From: Bathymodiolus brooksi
Taxonomy: Eukaryota; Mollusca; Bivalvia; Mytilida; Modiolidae
Reading direction: 5' to 3'
DNA: 64,000 nt
Assembly: GCA_963680875.1 (NCBI GenBank)
Contig: OY804588.1
Coordinates: 59,904,369 to 59,968,368, forward strand
Shown piece by piece: positions 43,080 through 52,254 of the stretch. A program made the translations under genes and the position numbers. How positions within the stretch are numbered: the stretch's first letter is position 1; every line of letters starts with the position of its first letter. A model generated the notes under the pieces. It searched no databases. It was given only the letters and a program-made list of their open reading frames with translations, and was not told the origin of the DNA.

Positions 43080-44100
43080 AGCTAAAACGTTAATTTCGGT
43101 GCTTTATATAGAAATGTTCCCAAACAAACAACACGCATTGAACAAAAGAAAAGTAAAGAAATATTGATTGAGTAAAATCATAATCATTTGATTAAATTAA
43201 ATTAATTAAAACATCTTTTATGAACACCGACTGTTAAAATAATGATTGAGTAAAATCATAATCATTTTTTTTATTGTTAAAAAGAAAAATTCATTTCTAA
43301 ACGTTTAGGCCTAAATCATTTTATTTAATATTAAAATTAAAACATCTTTTATGAACATCGATCGTTAAATTATTATGATGAGACAGCTATATATAGTTAG
43401 GCCAATTTGGCGCCTCTCATAATGAAAACTTATAATTTCAAGGATGGTGTATACTTTTTTATCATCTAAAACATAAATTGTTCCTGTTATTTCAACATTA
43501 TATTTATTCTAATGTTTTAAGAATATTTTATCTTTAATAGATAATAAACGATCTACCAACTCGTCTTGGAAAGCAAATAGTGTGTATTCAAATTCTCATT
43601 TTATTAATTAATCCGGTCACCTTGAATTTTACACCTGTATAATTTTACCCTCCGGCTAGAAAACACACAAGCGGACATCTACATGCGGAGATCAAAATAA
43701 CAGTAAACAGCATGCCGAATAATGATTATAAAAAAGGGATTAAAACAGAATCTAGCAATCAATACACAAGTTACGCGTTGTTAAAATTATCCATTATATT
43801 TTTCAGCACATTAGCAGTGAAACAAAATGAACATAATTGTAAAAGGGATCCGATATATAGCGAATATAGGTGACTGTTATAAAACACTCTTTCCGTTGTA
43901 AATATAAAGGAAATGAAACATTTTGTTCATTTAAAATAGTTGTTTGTCAAAAAAGTACGTAGCTGTTCACTTCAGTATTTAATTTTCCAACGGTTATTAG
44001 ATTTAAATTACAGTCCTCTGAGCGCTTTAAATGAAGCGAATTTAACATCAGCGACCCAGACTTTAAATTTCAATCCCACAATGCATTTTTGGCTTAAAAA
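43080..44100. other. AT-rich intergenic sequence with local direct duplications
   Basis: No gene seen. Two segments are duplicated locally. The string gattgagtaaaatcataatc occurs near 43164 and 43243, about 79 bp apart. The string aaaacatcttttatgaacat/c occurs near 43208 and 43338, about 130 bp apart. The two duplications interleave, which suggests replication slippage or a small tandem duplication that was later interrupted. Confidence 0.6.
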
Positions 44101-44101
44101 G

Positions 44102-44880
44102 TCACAAGCTAGTTGAAAAATTAGAAATTAAAATTACAAATTTGCGATTTGCTTCGTTATTTGTGGAAATATGTCGATAAAACTTTGTGAATATGTATTT
44201 TATATCACCAGGAACAAGTTTCCCTTTCTTATTAGCTTTTGCAGTAATGTTATTGATGTGTGTGTCCCATGACATATTGCTTGACAAAGTGATACCTAAA
44301 TATTTTGCAGTATTTACTGACTCGAGTACGTGACCTTTGAGTGTATAATTGAATACATGAGGTTGGTGTGATCTTGTTATTCTTAAAGAATTACATTTTT
44401 GCGGATGATACTACATACCCCATGTTGATCCCCAGAGTGCTAGTTTATTTAAGTCCATTTGCAGAGTGACACAGTCTTGGTGGTTTTCTATTGTTCGATA
44501 TAAGATACAATCATCTGCAAATAAGCGTGTTTTAGATGAGACTGATGCTGGTAAGTCATTAATGAACACAAGGTAGAGCAGCGGCACAAGGACCGACCCC
44601 TGCGGAACATCACTGACAACAGGCATTTGACTAGAAACCTCACCATCAAGAACTACTCGTTATTGCCTATTGTTAAGGAAAGGAGAGATCCAATTCCAGA
44701 TGTTTCCCCTGATGCCGTAATTGTCTAATTTCCTTAACAGTTTCTTGTGGGGGACCTTGTCAAATGCCTTAGAAAAATCCAGAATAATTAGATCAGTTTG
44801 TTTACCAGTATGTAAGTTGTTTAGTAGTTCATGACGGAGTGTGAGTAACTGTGTTTCACAACTGCGCTTTGATCGTTAAA
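44102..44880 (-). pseudogene. Non-LTR retrotransposon reverse transcriptase fragment (CR1/Jockey-like)
   Basis: Reading the minus strand from 44880 to 44102 gives most of a reverse transcriptase palm domain in order. First comes SCETQLLTLRHELLNNLHTG, then the catalytic motif A region LIILDFSKAFDKVPHKKLL. This is followed by PQGSVLVPLLYLVFINDLP (motif B) and TRLFADDCILYRTI, which has the catalytic F-A-D-D pair. Further on are the thumb-side AKYLGITLSSNMSWDTHINN and ITAKANKK. An in-frame TAA interrupts it just before RVVLDGEVSSQ, near 44658. The glycine usual after PQGSVL is Val. Both the endonuclease and the C-terminus are missing. It is a dead, doubly truncated copy. It belongs to the same broad group as the fragment at 40.2 kb but covers a different, earlier part of the protein. 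Confidence 0.9.
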
Positions 44881-45029
44881 TTAGTGCTATGGGGCCAAAC
44901 CTCCCTTGTTAGTGAAATGATGCGTTCATCCAAGTGTTTTCAATAATTGATTATTTCTTAACATTATATCTATTAATAAATACTATTATTTTATGAAAGA
45001 ACTATAAATATGAGCGATAATATTACTTT

Positions 45030-45102
45030 ATGGTAGCTCTCTCTCTCTCTCTCCCTCTCTCTCTCTCTCACTCTCACACACACACACACACACACACACC
45101 TA
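45030..45102. repeat. Compound (CT)n-(CA)n microsatellite
   Basis: A run of CT dinucleotides with a few interruptions (about 45036-45075) passes directly into an uninterrupted CA run (about 45076-45100). It lies about 100 bp beyond the stop codon of the neighbouring minus-strand membrane protein gene, so it may fall within or just after its 3' UTR. Confidence 0.95.
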
Positions 45103-45202
45103 ATGTATTGTAAATACTGAATGTTGTTGCTAAATTATTCATTTTTGCACTATATAGAAAATTAAAGATCATTCATTTTGATTGCATTGGCTTTCTATGC
45201 AA

Positions 45203-46237
45203 TCACTTCCATTCAGGAATCTTTATTTTATCAGTAAACACAAGTTTATGTAACTTATATGACGTCTTCTGTGTTGCTTTATTAAATGCTAAGCGATAAA
45301 ACCAAGTGCAACACATAAGAGTAAAGATCCAGTAGCACGTTGTATTCATCCAACATGATTCGTTTTCTCCATTCCAATAACAAGCAATTCTGGGCATATA
45401 TCCTACTACTTCTTCTTTCTCAGTCATATTCATATGTTCCCAATTTCCTTTTGATTCAATGCGATTATAAAAGTATTGTTTCTGTAGCTTAACATGATCT
45501 GCTGTTATTTTGTCGCCAAAACGAATCATTTTGACTATACGAACACGTGTTATTTTTCGTGGATCGAACGTTAACTTTTCAGGAGACATAGATACATCTT
45601 CCCAACGATCAAAATGAAAGGCCTCGGTGTCGACTCGGTCAACAACTTTTACCTCGTAGCTCCTTCTAGAATTCGACGATGTTGCATTTGTATGATATCG
45701 TTTTTCATAATGATAACATTCAATGGTAAACAAAATGGACGGCTTAACTTTACGTAGCGAGTTCAGGTATGAAATACAACTTGTGTCTCCAAGCATTCCT
45801 TCAATATACTGAGTTTCCCATGAACAACAAGACTCGCTTAAAACCACTAATAAACCTAGTCCAAGTCCTATGCTTGAACAACAAATTAAAGCAAGTGCAG
45901 TGTCATCTGGATTTGTTGAAATACGGAGAATTCCAATAACCAGGGTTGGAAGCCAGACAAACATCCATAAATACGAATGAAGAGATAGAAGCCTGCAGAA
46001 CGAAACATCACTACTGAAAATGTCTTCGTCGTCTTGGCCATGATCTTGTGTAACACAACCATGTTCTAACGCGAATTCTGCAGAAAATGTGGCCCGTGTT
46101 CGACTCTTTCTCTGTCTATACTTCTCCGAACGTCTGCTTTTTTGAATACATCCATGAATGAACGGCACTAGTATCAGCTGTAAGAATAGTCCTATGATAC
46201 ACATGGACAAAACCTCCGCGAACGTAAGCACATGCAT
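45203..46237 (-). CDS. TMEM151-like multi-pass membrane protein (344 aa)
   Basis: This is the only long intact reading frame in the window. The ATG at 46237 is preceded two codons upstream by an in-frame TGA, so translation starts here unless an upstream exon is spliced in. Hydrophobic segments are at about residues 8-28, 85-105, 112-134 and 298-316, giving a four-pass topology. The middle region has YIEGMLGDTSCISYLNSL followed by KPSILFTIECYHYEKRYHT (about 165-183). A late block, ADHVKLQKQYFYNRIESKGN, precedes the last membrane segment and then YKLHKLVF. This order and spacing match the TMEM151 family: W/YHY-R-R motif, acidic 'QRxxFF' block, terminal hydrophobic segment, then H-x-E/K-K-L-F. 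Vertebrate TMEM151A/B are longer (a long C-terminal tail is absent here). Their molecular function is poorly known. Cysteine-rich loops (residues 119-138, 286-310) suggest disulfides. Family call is from memory of motifs; an alignment could change it. Confidence 0.7.
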   Translation of the reverse strand: MHVLTFAEVLSMCIIGLFLQLILVPFIHGCIQKSRRSEKYRQRKSRTRATFSAEFALEHGCVTQDHGQDDEDIFSSDVSFCRLLSLHSYLWMFVWLPTLVIGILRISTNPDDTALALICCSSIGLGLGLLVVLSESCCSWETQYIEGMLGDTSCISYLNSLRKVKPSILFTIECYHYEKRYHTNATSSNSRRSYEVKVVDRVDTEAFHFDRWEDVSMSPEKLTFDPRKITRVRIVKMIRFGDKITADHVKLQKQYFYNRIESKGNWEHMNMTEKEEVVGYMPRIACYWNGENESCWMNTTCYWIFTLMCCTWFYRLAFNKATQKTSYKLHKLVFTDKIKIPEWK

Positions 46238-46940
46238 TATTCATATGCCGCTTTCTTTGTGTAATGTGAATTATATATGAACGTATTTCACAATTAAACA
46301 TTATTATCAAAACACACAGGAAATTTATTGACTCATAAAACAAATTTTAACCTTCCGGTTTAAGTTTATATTGTTATTCCACGCCTATCTTATTTATCAA
46401 ACCAAGGACGTATGTCCTTGATCAAACTGTCTTGTTGTTGACCTTTATATTGGATAAATATATTGTTTACCGTATAGCGTCAGTGAATTATTATATGTCG
46501 CATATAGTCATACCCGAAAAAAATACCCACGATAACGGATGAGAATTGAGGAATTCGAATACCATGAAGTCATTTAATTCAACTGTATCGAAAGGTAAAC
46601 AATGAGAAACCCGAACAAAAATTTCATTTCTCACAAATAGCAGATATGATAACACATTTCACGATATAGCTTAAATATTGCTAGAGTTGGCGTTAAACAC
46701 AAATCAATCAATCAATCAACATATTTTAACTATAATCACCAACATAAAATTCGGAATCCATTCCTAACATACGCTAATAATTCTGTTATAGCTGAGAAAT
46801 GTGTCAAAACAAAACAAAAACACGTTGGTATTTTACCTTGATCTCAACAATATATAAATTTTGAACGCTATTTGATAATTACAGCTAGAAAAAAATGGGA
46901 GCCTATGTATAGATATTTATGGACAGCACAGCCTCCCCCT
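46238..46940. other. Upstream flank of the TMEM151-like gene
   Basis: No further coding sequence is supported here. A SINE tail-like string (ttggcgttaaacacaaatca, then repeated atca units) lies at about 46687-46720. The reading frame that overlaps the start of the TMEM151-like gene in another frame has no family resemblance. Confidence 0.5.
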
Positions 46941-46944
46941 TTTT

Positions 46945-46976
46945 AGCTCGACTTTTCGAAGAAAAAAAGTCGAGCT
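46945..46976. repeat. Short hairpin at the start of an interspersed repeat
   Basis: Arms agctcgacttttcg and the complement ending agtcgagct form an imperfect inverted repeat, followed by gtcgtcactccggcgtcaac and several 'gtcagc' units. This arrangement (AGCTCGACT hairpin, then a GC-rich 'cgtcagcgtc' stretch) is a recurrent bivalve repeat of unknown classification. It appears to begin a repeat continuing to about 48.0 kb. Confidence 0.6.
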
Positions 46977-47040
46977 ATTGTCGTCACTCCGGCGTCAACG
47001 TATGCGTCAGCGTCAGCGTCAGCGTCTGGGTCGGTTAAGT

Positions 47041-47935
47041 TTTTAGTCAGAGTCCATTTCTCAAAAACTATCAAAGGTATACATTTGAAACTTGGAATAC
47101 TTGTTCACTATATATGTAGCTATCAAAAGAGGAACCAATTACAACAAGGCAGATCAGGGGCGGATCCAGGGGGGGGGGGGGGGGCGCACCCCCCCTAAAA
47201 TTGGAAAAAATATGATTTTTTGGCATAAAATCGTGATTTTTCACACGAAAAACCCCAAAAATTTTCGCGCCTCCCTCCGCAATTGGAAAAAATATGATTT
47301 TTTGTCGTAAAATCGTGATTTTTCCAACGAAATACCCCAACATTTTTCGCGTCTCCCTCCGCTCGGCGCGATTTTTTTCTCAATAACTATCAAAGCTATT
47401 AACTTGAAACTCAATACACTTGTAGAAAGTGTTGACCCAATCTGTTGACAAGAGAAGACAACTCTATCCAGCCATTGTATTTGAGTTATTTCCCCTTTTT
47501 TACTTAGAATTTCTTCAAAAAATACAATTTCTCAATAATTATGATAGTCATTGAAATGAAACTCAGCATACCTGTTCACTATCAAATGAGGAACCCATTA
47601 CAATAAAGCAGGTGATCCTGTGATTTGTATATCCAGAGTTATCTGCTCTTGTTTCGGCATAGTACATACAAATTTGGGATATTGTTTTAGTATAATTAAA
47701 ATTTCTCAATAACTATCAAAGCTATTAACTTGAAACTTAATACACTTGTAGAAAGTGTTGACCCCGTTCTGTTGACAAGCGAAGACAACTCTATCCAGCA
47801 TTTTATTTTATTTGAGTTATTTCCCTTTTTTTACCAGCATAAAAATACAATTTTCTCAATATAAACTATGATAGGCATTAACATGAAACCCAACATACCT
47901 GTTCACTATCAAAAGGGGGAACACATTACAGAAGG
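47041..47935. repeat. Three diverged copies of a ~325-bp repeat unit
   Basis: The pattern tttctcaa(t/a)aacta followed by ttgaaac... and acctgttcactatcaaa..gaggaac recurs at about 47055, 47530 and 47860. Between the second and third copies a block with gaagacaactctatccagc and tttgagttatttccc also recurs (47450 and 47780). The second-to-third spacing is about 325 bp. The first-to-second spacing is longer because a transposon-like insert (47155-47370) sits in between. Short open frames across this region are by-products. Confidence 0.7.
47155..47370 (+). mobile_element. Short hAT-like non-autonomous element, 3'-truncated, with internal duplication
   Basis: The sequence starts with caggggcggatccag, the same terminal motif as the element at 49281-49437 and a CAGGG-type end typical of hAT transposons. 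A long G run and a C run follow. Then two copies of a ~90-bp unit (ttggaaaaaatatgattttt ... cgcgcctccctccgc; second copy cgcgtctccctccgc) make an internal tandem duplication. The matching inverted right end is absent. Confidence 0.65.
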
Positions 47936-48039
47936 GTAACCCCCCACTCCCAACATACAACCCCCTCCCGCTCCACTCGGAAATGTTATTCTGATTCCGA
48001 GTCAACCAGAAGCAACAAATACCAATTTTAAAGTCTTTG

Positions 48040-48119
48040 GTTTGACCCGACCAGGGCTCGAACCCACGATCTACCGCATCCGAGGCGAGCACGCTAACCA
48101 TTACCCCACCGATGCGGTT
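48040..48119 (-). repeat. tRNA-derived SINE head (tRNA-Pro-like, degenerate)
   Basis: On the minus strand a box A-like string (ggttagcgtgc, after ggtggggtaat) is followed about 30 bp later by a perfect box B (ggttcgagccc). The part between, gctcgcctcggatgcggtag, resembles the anticodon arm of a tRNA-Pro(CGG), but the stem is mispaired and the acceptor stem is not closed. It is therefore a SINE promoter head and not a functional tRNA. The sequence up to about 47985 may be the rest of the element. Confidence 0.65.
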
Positions 48120-48247
48120 CCCTACATTATATAAAATGAAATACCCGGTACTCGAAACCAGTCAATGCATGCCAACTATGAATTTCACCTATATGAATCA
48201 TTAACAGGTTAGGAATAACAAAGTTATAACGTGATATACATGAGGTT

Positions 48248-48352
48248 AGGGTTATAGAGTTTAACGCCACTTTCAAAAATATTTCAGTTATATCGTGGCC
48301 ATGAGCGGGATTCGAACTCACAAATTTAGTGGTAATTGCATAGGTAGTTGTA
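48248..48352 (-). repeat. tRNA-derived SINE, family A, internally deleted copy
   Basis: The minus strand has the family A head (ggtagctggatttacaacta ... gagttcgaatcccgctcatg) joined directly to the 3' end (tgaaatatttttgaaagtgg, cgttaaac). The central ~100 bp present in full copies is deleted. Confidence 0.75.
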
Positions 48353-48465
48353 AATCCAGCTACCAGATAACGTGATATGCAAACAATAATTCAGCGCGGG
48401 AAGTATATAATATGTATAAGCTATATCTATGGAGAGTATGTTCTGTTGTCGGGAGGGGAATGAGT

Positions 48466-48640
48466 TGCTTAACGCCACTTTCAACACTGAATATTTCATT
48501 TATATCGCGGCGGTCAGTTTTATTGGTGGAGGAAACCGGAGAACTCGGAGAAAACCACCGACCAGTCGCAAGTCACTGACAACCTTTATCATATAATGTT
48601 GTATCGTGCACATGTACACTTCACCATGAGCGGGTTGTTC
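48466..48640 (-). repeat. tRNA-derived SINE, family A, 5'-truncated copy
   Basis: The minus strand carries the body and tail of family A: cccgctcatggtgaag, then gtcagtgacttgcgactgg, then ccaccaataaaactgaccg, then gaaagtggcgttaagc. The promoter-bearing tRNA head is missing. Confidence 0.75.
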
Positions 48641-48779
48641 TGTTGTCAGAACATGTCTAGTTGTGCTGTAGAAATACCTTTGCTTTAATTTGTTCTGCAT
48701 GCGAGTAGGTGAATGATTGCTGTTTAACACCAACTCACCCAATTTTTCAGCTATATCATGGCGAGAAAAACTTATTGTT

Positions 48780-48890
48780 CAACGTTTATTTCTATCACTG
48801 GTTCGATACCTCTGCTGGTGGACTATTAGTCCTCGAGGGTATATCATCCGCTCAATAGTCAGTGCATCGACACTAACATAGTTTTTTTTC
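48780..48890. repeat. Interspersed bivalve-type repeat fragment
   Basis: The string ggttcgatacctctgctggt followed by ggactattagtcctcgaggg and cagtgcatcgacactaacat is a repeat I associate with mussel-like genomes. A more decayed copy (ggtccatacctctgatgatg, ggactattgctg) lies at about 49018-49048. The class of element is unknown to me. Confidence 0.45.
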
Positions 48891-49106
48891 TTACTCCTAA
48901 AGACTTTTAAATGATTTTGCTTTCCAGTCTCTTGATCATGAACTGGTGAAAGTTATTCCCGATACGCGTCGTGAACACTAAATAAGAAATCTACGTTTTG
49001 ATTAGGCACTATAACTTGGTCCATACCTCTGATGATGGACTATTGCTGTGTTTGGTTGCATAAGTGTTGTAAGCTTGTTTTCTGGAAATTATGTGCAAGG
49101 TTTGGA

Positions 49107-49482
49107 AATTCTCATTATACATACGAGATCTTAATTCTCATTATACATACGAGATCTTAATTCTCATTATACATACGATATCTTAATTCTCACTATACAT
49201 ACGAGATCTTAATTTTCATTATACATACGAGATCTTAATTCTCATTATACATACGAGATCTTAATTCTCATTATACATACAAGAGGCGGATCCAGGATTT
49301 CAAGTTAGGGGGGGGGGGCGCACTTTAAAAAAATTGCGCTGAGCGGAGGGAGGCGCGAAAATTTTGGGATATTTCGTGTGAAAAATCACGATTTTACGCC
49401 AAAAAAAACCATATTTTTTCCAATGGATCCGCCCCTGCATACGAGATCTTAATTCTCATTATACATACGAGATCTTAATTCC
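49107..49482. repeat. 26-bp minisatellite, interrupted by a transposon
   Basis: The unit ttctcattatacatacgaga + tcttaa (26 bp) is repeated about seven times from 49109 to 49280, with few changes. It resumes for about two more units after the element at 49281-49437. The two sides are in register, so the element inserted into a pre-existing tandem array. Confidence 0.92.
49281..49437. mobile_element. 157-bp hAT-like MITE inserted in the 26-bp minisatellite
   Basis: The left end aagaggcggatccagg and right end tggatccgcccctg are inverted copies of a CAGGGGCGGATCCA-type terminus. The target string catac is present on both sides (49276-49280 and 49438-49442), as if duplicated on insertion. The interior has a G run, then gcggagggaggcgcgaaaat, which is the inverse complement of the interior of the element at 47155. 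The terminus is hAT-like, but hAT usually makes an 8-bp duplication. The tandem-repeat context blurs the exact boundary. Confidence 0.8.
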
Positions 49483-49717
49483 GACTTTATATTTTGACAT
49501 TTTATTGGACAACGCAATATTAGTAATTTCTTTATAATTTTATGCCACATTTGTAGTACATTGTGCCATCAATCTATTAACTTACTGAACATGTTAGTGC
49601 TGATAGACACTGATTGCATATACAATGTAGACCTCTTCAAAACATCACAATTCTTCATTTTTTATGTGACTGCAAAATTTATATGGTTGTACAAATGTAT
49701 TATGGTATGGGTATAGG

Positions 49718-50861
49718 TAATTGCGTAGCTTGGGTCTTTTTTCTAGTGAGGCAACTCATGCTAGGAGGGCCCGAAAATTTTTATGTGTATGTCTTATATT
49801 TTGTATGGTTTTTACATGCACATTTAAATAAGTGATAGTGCTTTCAGTTAAACATTTTACTTAGTATACATTATAACAACCAGTAAACAATCATGTCAGA
49901 AATGCAATGGTCCAAGGCGACGTTTTTTAGCTTCATCGAATTTTCTCATGATATTTTCTCTACAAAGATAGATATCCCTATGAATGAACAACAGACTAGC
50001 CAGTCCAGCAAGTCGAACTTCTGTCATTGTAGATCTGCTCCAGTGTTTCAAGCGTCTCATAGCAGAAAAAGACCTCTCACAGGGCACGGACCGTACAGGC
50101 ATTGTGAGCAGAACCCTAATAACAGCATGCAAATTCGGATAATAGTTAGGGTCTGCAAGTTCAATTGCTTCTTCCAAAGACTGATTAGAATCCTGTTTTT
50201 GAAGCCCTGCACAGAACATTTTCCATCTTTCCATTTCCGCGATAAATCCTATAGAATCTGGCAAATCATCTTCATATCTGGTGTGTATATCTTCTACATG
50301 TACATGTTCTGCATATATGTTTTGAACGCGACTAGGTAGCAATTGAAACGCTAAGAAGGACAGACGTGTTTGTTCAGGAAACCTCTCGTTTAGCTCACTT
50401 AAACAGTGATCGACGAAAGGAAAGACATCATTTATCCTATAATAACTAGGTACGGAATCTTCGGCAAATGCAGCGCCGTTAGCCCGATTTGTCATTCGTC
50501 CGACTGTTCTTGGTTTAGACAGCTCGATACCGATGCTGTCGGCGATCGCAGTTGTCTTCATCCATATGCATCTGTTGAAAACTGCGTCCGACCTTTGAGC
50601 GGCAATGACTTTCTTACAATTCTGAGCATCAACGAAAGCCCTGTACACATCGCATTTTGAGTTCTAAAGAGCAAGGCTTAGGGGTTTTGTATAACGATTT
50701 CAATTAATGATGTAGAATATATTTTTATTGCAAACTTTGACAAAGGTTTTTATTTCTCGTATTTTAATCAACTTTTATAATATTAATCACATTAAATTTT
50801 TTTCTGCAAAAAAATCTAGTGAGGCAGTTGCCTCATTGCCTCAATGGAAGCTACGCCACTG
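49718..50861 (-). mobile_element. Internally deleted hAT transposon
   Basis: The right end, read inward on the minus strand, is cagtggcgtagcttccattg. The left end is taattgcgtagcttgggtct. They share gcgtagctt in inverted orientation at the expected distance, and a CAGTGGCGTAGC end is typical of hAT elements. Both ends continue into a related gtgaggca(a/g)tt... string. The element is only about 1.14 kb and encodes only the C-terminal part of the transposase, so most of the gene has been lost. No clean 8-bp target duplication is visible. Confidence 0.75.
49896..50648 (-). pseudogene. hAT-family transposase C-terminal fragment (~250 aa)
   Basis: The minus strand keeps an open frame ending in the hAT C-terminal dimerisation domain: YYPNLHAVIRVLLTMPVRSV, then PCERSFSAMRRLKHWSRSTM, then RLAGLASLLFIHRDI (about residues 170-228). 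The CERSFS..RRLK..RSTM..RL..L core is the signature of the group annotated as 'zinc finger MYM-type 1' or '52 kDa repressor of the inhibitor of the protein kinase'-like. The N-terminal zinc finger and most of the RNase H-like catalytic core are missing. The frame has no ATG at its 5' end and is closed by an in-frame TAG a few codons upstream. It sits inside matching terminal repeats, so it is transposon-derived and presumed inactive. Confidence 0.88.
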
Positions 50862-51067
50862 AGTATTTAGTGGGTTTTTTTTTGTCAGTAGATCTTTTTT
50901 GTGATAACTTCTTCTCTTTGTAGCTTCCTCCATAATGGGAGCACCTGTATTACATGGTAAAGAGGAGCTTATTATATAAGTCAATATCATTTCAATATAA
51001 TGAAAATCTACCTAGTAGTATGAGGGTTTAACGTCCGGCTCACCTTTTGAGGTATTGCAGACATAGT
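50862..51067. other. Intergenic or 3' UTR sequence
   Basis: This is AT-rich sequence between the hAT element and the probable terminal exon at 51068. It may include the 3' UTR of that minus-strand gene. I see no coding sequence. Confidence 0.3.
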
Positions 51068-51207
51068 TTACTTTTTCTTGCTTGCCTTTCGCATGCTGTT
51101 TTTTTTCCGTCGTTGTGTGGGTGTTGGTGGTCTTTCACCAAGGTCTGTTTCAGTTGTGTAATCAGGGAAGCGATCTATTAACGTTGGGTCGTCCGGGTCG
51201 AATGATT
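51068..51207 (-). CDS. Probable terminal exon of an unidentified small basic-tailed protein
   Basis: On the minus strand an acceptor (tgtcattttcag) is followed by two bases that complete a split codon and then 45 codons: SFDPDDPTLIDRFPDYTTET, DLGERPPTPTQRRKKNSM, RKASKKK, and a TAA at 51068-51070. The composition (acidic start, Pro/Thr linker, Arg/Lys-rich end) and low-bias codon use look like real protein, unlike the AT-rich surroundings. The final K/R-rich tail may be a nuclear localisation or nucleic-acid-binding tail. I do not recognise the family. An upstream candidate exon (52255-52315) is phase-compatible. Confidence 0.5.
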
Positions 51208-51295
51208 CTGAAAATGACACCGATCCTATAGTTTTACAATTACTTTTATACTGTGATTAAATGTTAATAATCATGTATTCTAAAAGGTAGGGGTA

Positions 51296-51534
51296 ATGGT
51301 TATGGTGTTTAACACCACTTTCAACAATGCATGTAATTTCAGTTATCTCGTGGCAGTCAGTTTTATTGTAGGAGAAAATTTTTAAACGGAAGAAAACCAC
51401 CGACCTGTCGCAAGTCACTGACAAACTTTATCACATAATGTTTTATCGAGTACACCTCACAATGAGCGGGGTTCGAACTCTCAACGTTAGTGGTGATAAG
51501 CACTTATTGCATAGGTAGTTGTAAATCCAACTAC
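51296..51534 (-). repeat. tRNA-derived SINE, family A, near full length
   Basis: On the minus strand this reads ggtagttggatttacaacta, cctatgcaataagtgctta, gagttcgaaccccgctcat (box B), gtgtactcgataaaacatt, gtcagtgacttgcgacaggt, then the caataaaactgac core and the tail gttgaaagtggtgttaaac. A short insertion (tttaaaaattttc) replaces part of the 'ctccgg' block. Confidence 0.85.
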
Positions 51535-51622
51535 CATACGATCATGACGTGACCAAATACAATACAATATTTACAGTTCATATTAGTTATTCTTATTTTC
51601 AATGTCATAGTTAAGAAGTGTT

Positions 51623-51760
51623 TGAAGATACCAAAGGTGTAATCAGAAGATACCAAAGGTGTAATCAGAAGATACCAAAGGTGTAATCAGAAGATACCAA
51701 AGGTGTAATCAGAAAATACCAAAGGTGTAATCAGAAGATACCAAAGGTGTAATCAGAAGC
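51623..51760. repeat. 22-bp minisatellite, about six copies
   Basis: The unit gaagataccaaaggtgtaat + ca is repeated head to tail with one change (agaaaatacc). The period of 22 is not a multiple of three and the frames contain stops, so it is not coding. Confidence 0.92.
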
Positions 51761-52098
51761 CGTAAATCAAAGAAGGTCAGACAAAACAATTATCAAAAGA
51801 AAAAGGAAAAAAGTACAAACATCGATCTACAAAACATTACACAGAAAACTAAAGCAGTTCCTGCTCAACGTGTGACACCCGTCGTGTTACTCTTGTTACT
51901 AACCACGTGATAAGTCATGAATATAGCTTTGTAGGAAATTGCTGGATTGTGATTAGGACAAATGGAAAATAATATATTTTGCATGGTTTATCTAGAAATT
52001 TACTTCTTTTGGAAAAATAGTTTCTATTCATGTCTTTATGTTGTGAACATTTCTACGATTATTTTCTGAAACATAGAAAATAAAAAGACAATATTTTC

Positions 52099-52199
52099 GG
52101 CAAATATAAAATTTATTTGTACGAGCTTTATAAACAGGAAAAAGATCAGAGCGAGCCTTTGGAACTTTTTCACAAGTGCAAATAAATTTTATATTTACC
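52099..52199. repeat. 101-bp hairpin (possible MITE-like repeat)
   Basis: A 21-bp arm (ggcaaatataaaatttattt + g, 52099-52119) is matched by an inverted arm at 52179-52199 with one mismatch, leaving a 59-base loop that contains aaagatcagagcgagccttt. The loop sequence is one I have seen as an interspersed bivalve repeat, so it is more likely a small repeat than a microRNA precursor. Confidence 0.65.
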
Positions 52200-52254
52200 A
52201 ACAATGTATGTATATTGTTTTTATCCTGCAATGTAAAAATCCCAAAACAACTAC

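Noticed and set aside
46116..46343. 75-codon minus-strand frame overlapping the TMEM151-like start
   Set aside because: It is an alternative frame over the start of a well supported gene.
47071..47383. Three short frames on both strands
   Set aside because: They read through the G/C runs and tandem duplication of a non-autonomous transposon; the proline- and glycine-rich products are by-products.
48040..48119. Functional tRNA gene
   Set aside because: Box B is perfect but the anticodon stem is mispaired and no acceptor stem closes; it is a SINE head.
49893..50660. Plus-strand frames of 148 and 84 codons
   Set aside because: They are antisense to the hAT transposase fragment, which has the recognisable domain.
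51770..51920. Lys/Gln-rich plus-strand frame after the 22-bp minisatellite
   Set aside because: It opens only briefly, the minisatellite upstream contains stops in register, and no splice acceptor or family resemblance is seen.
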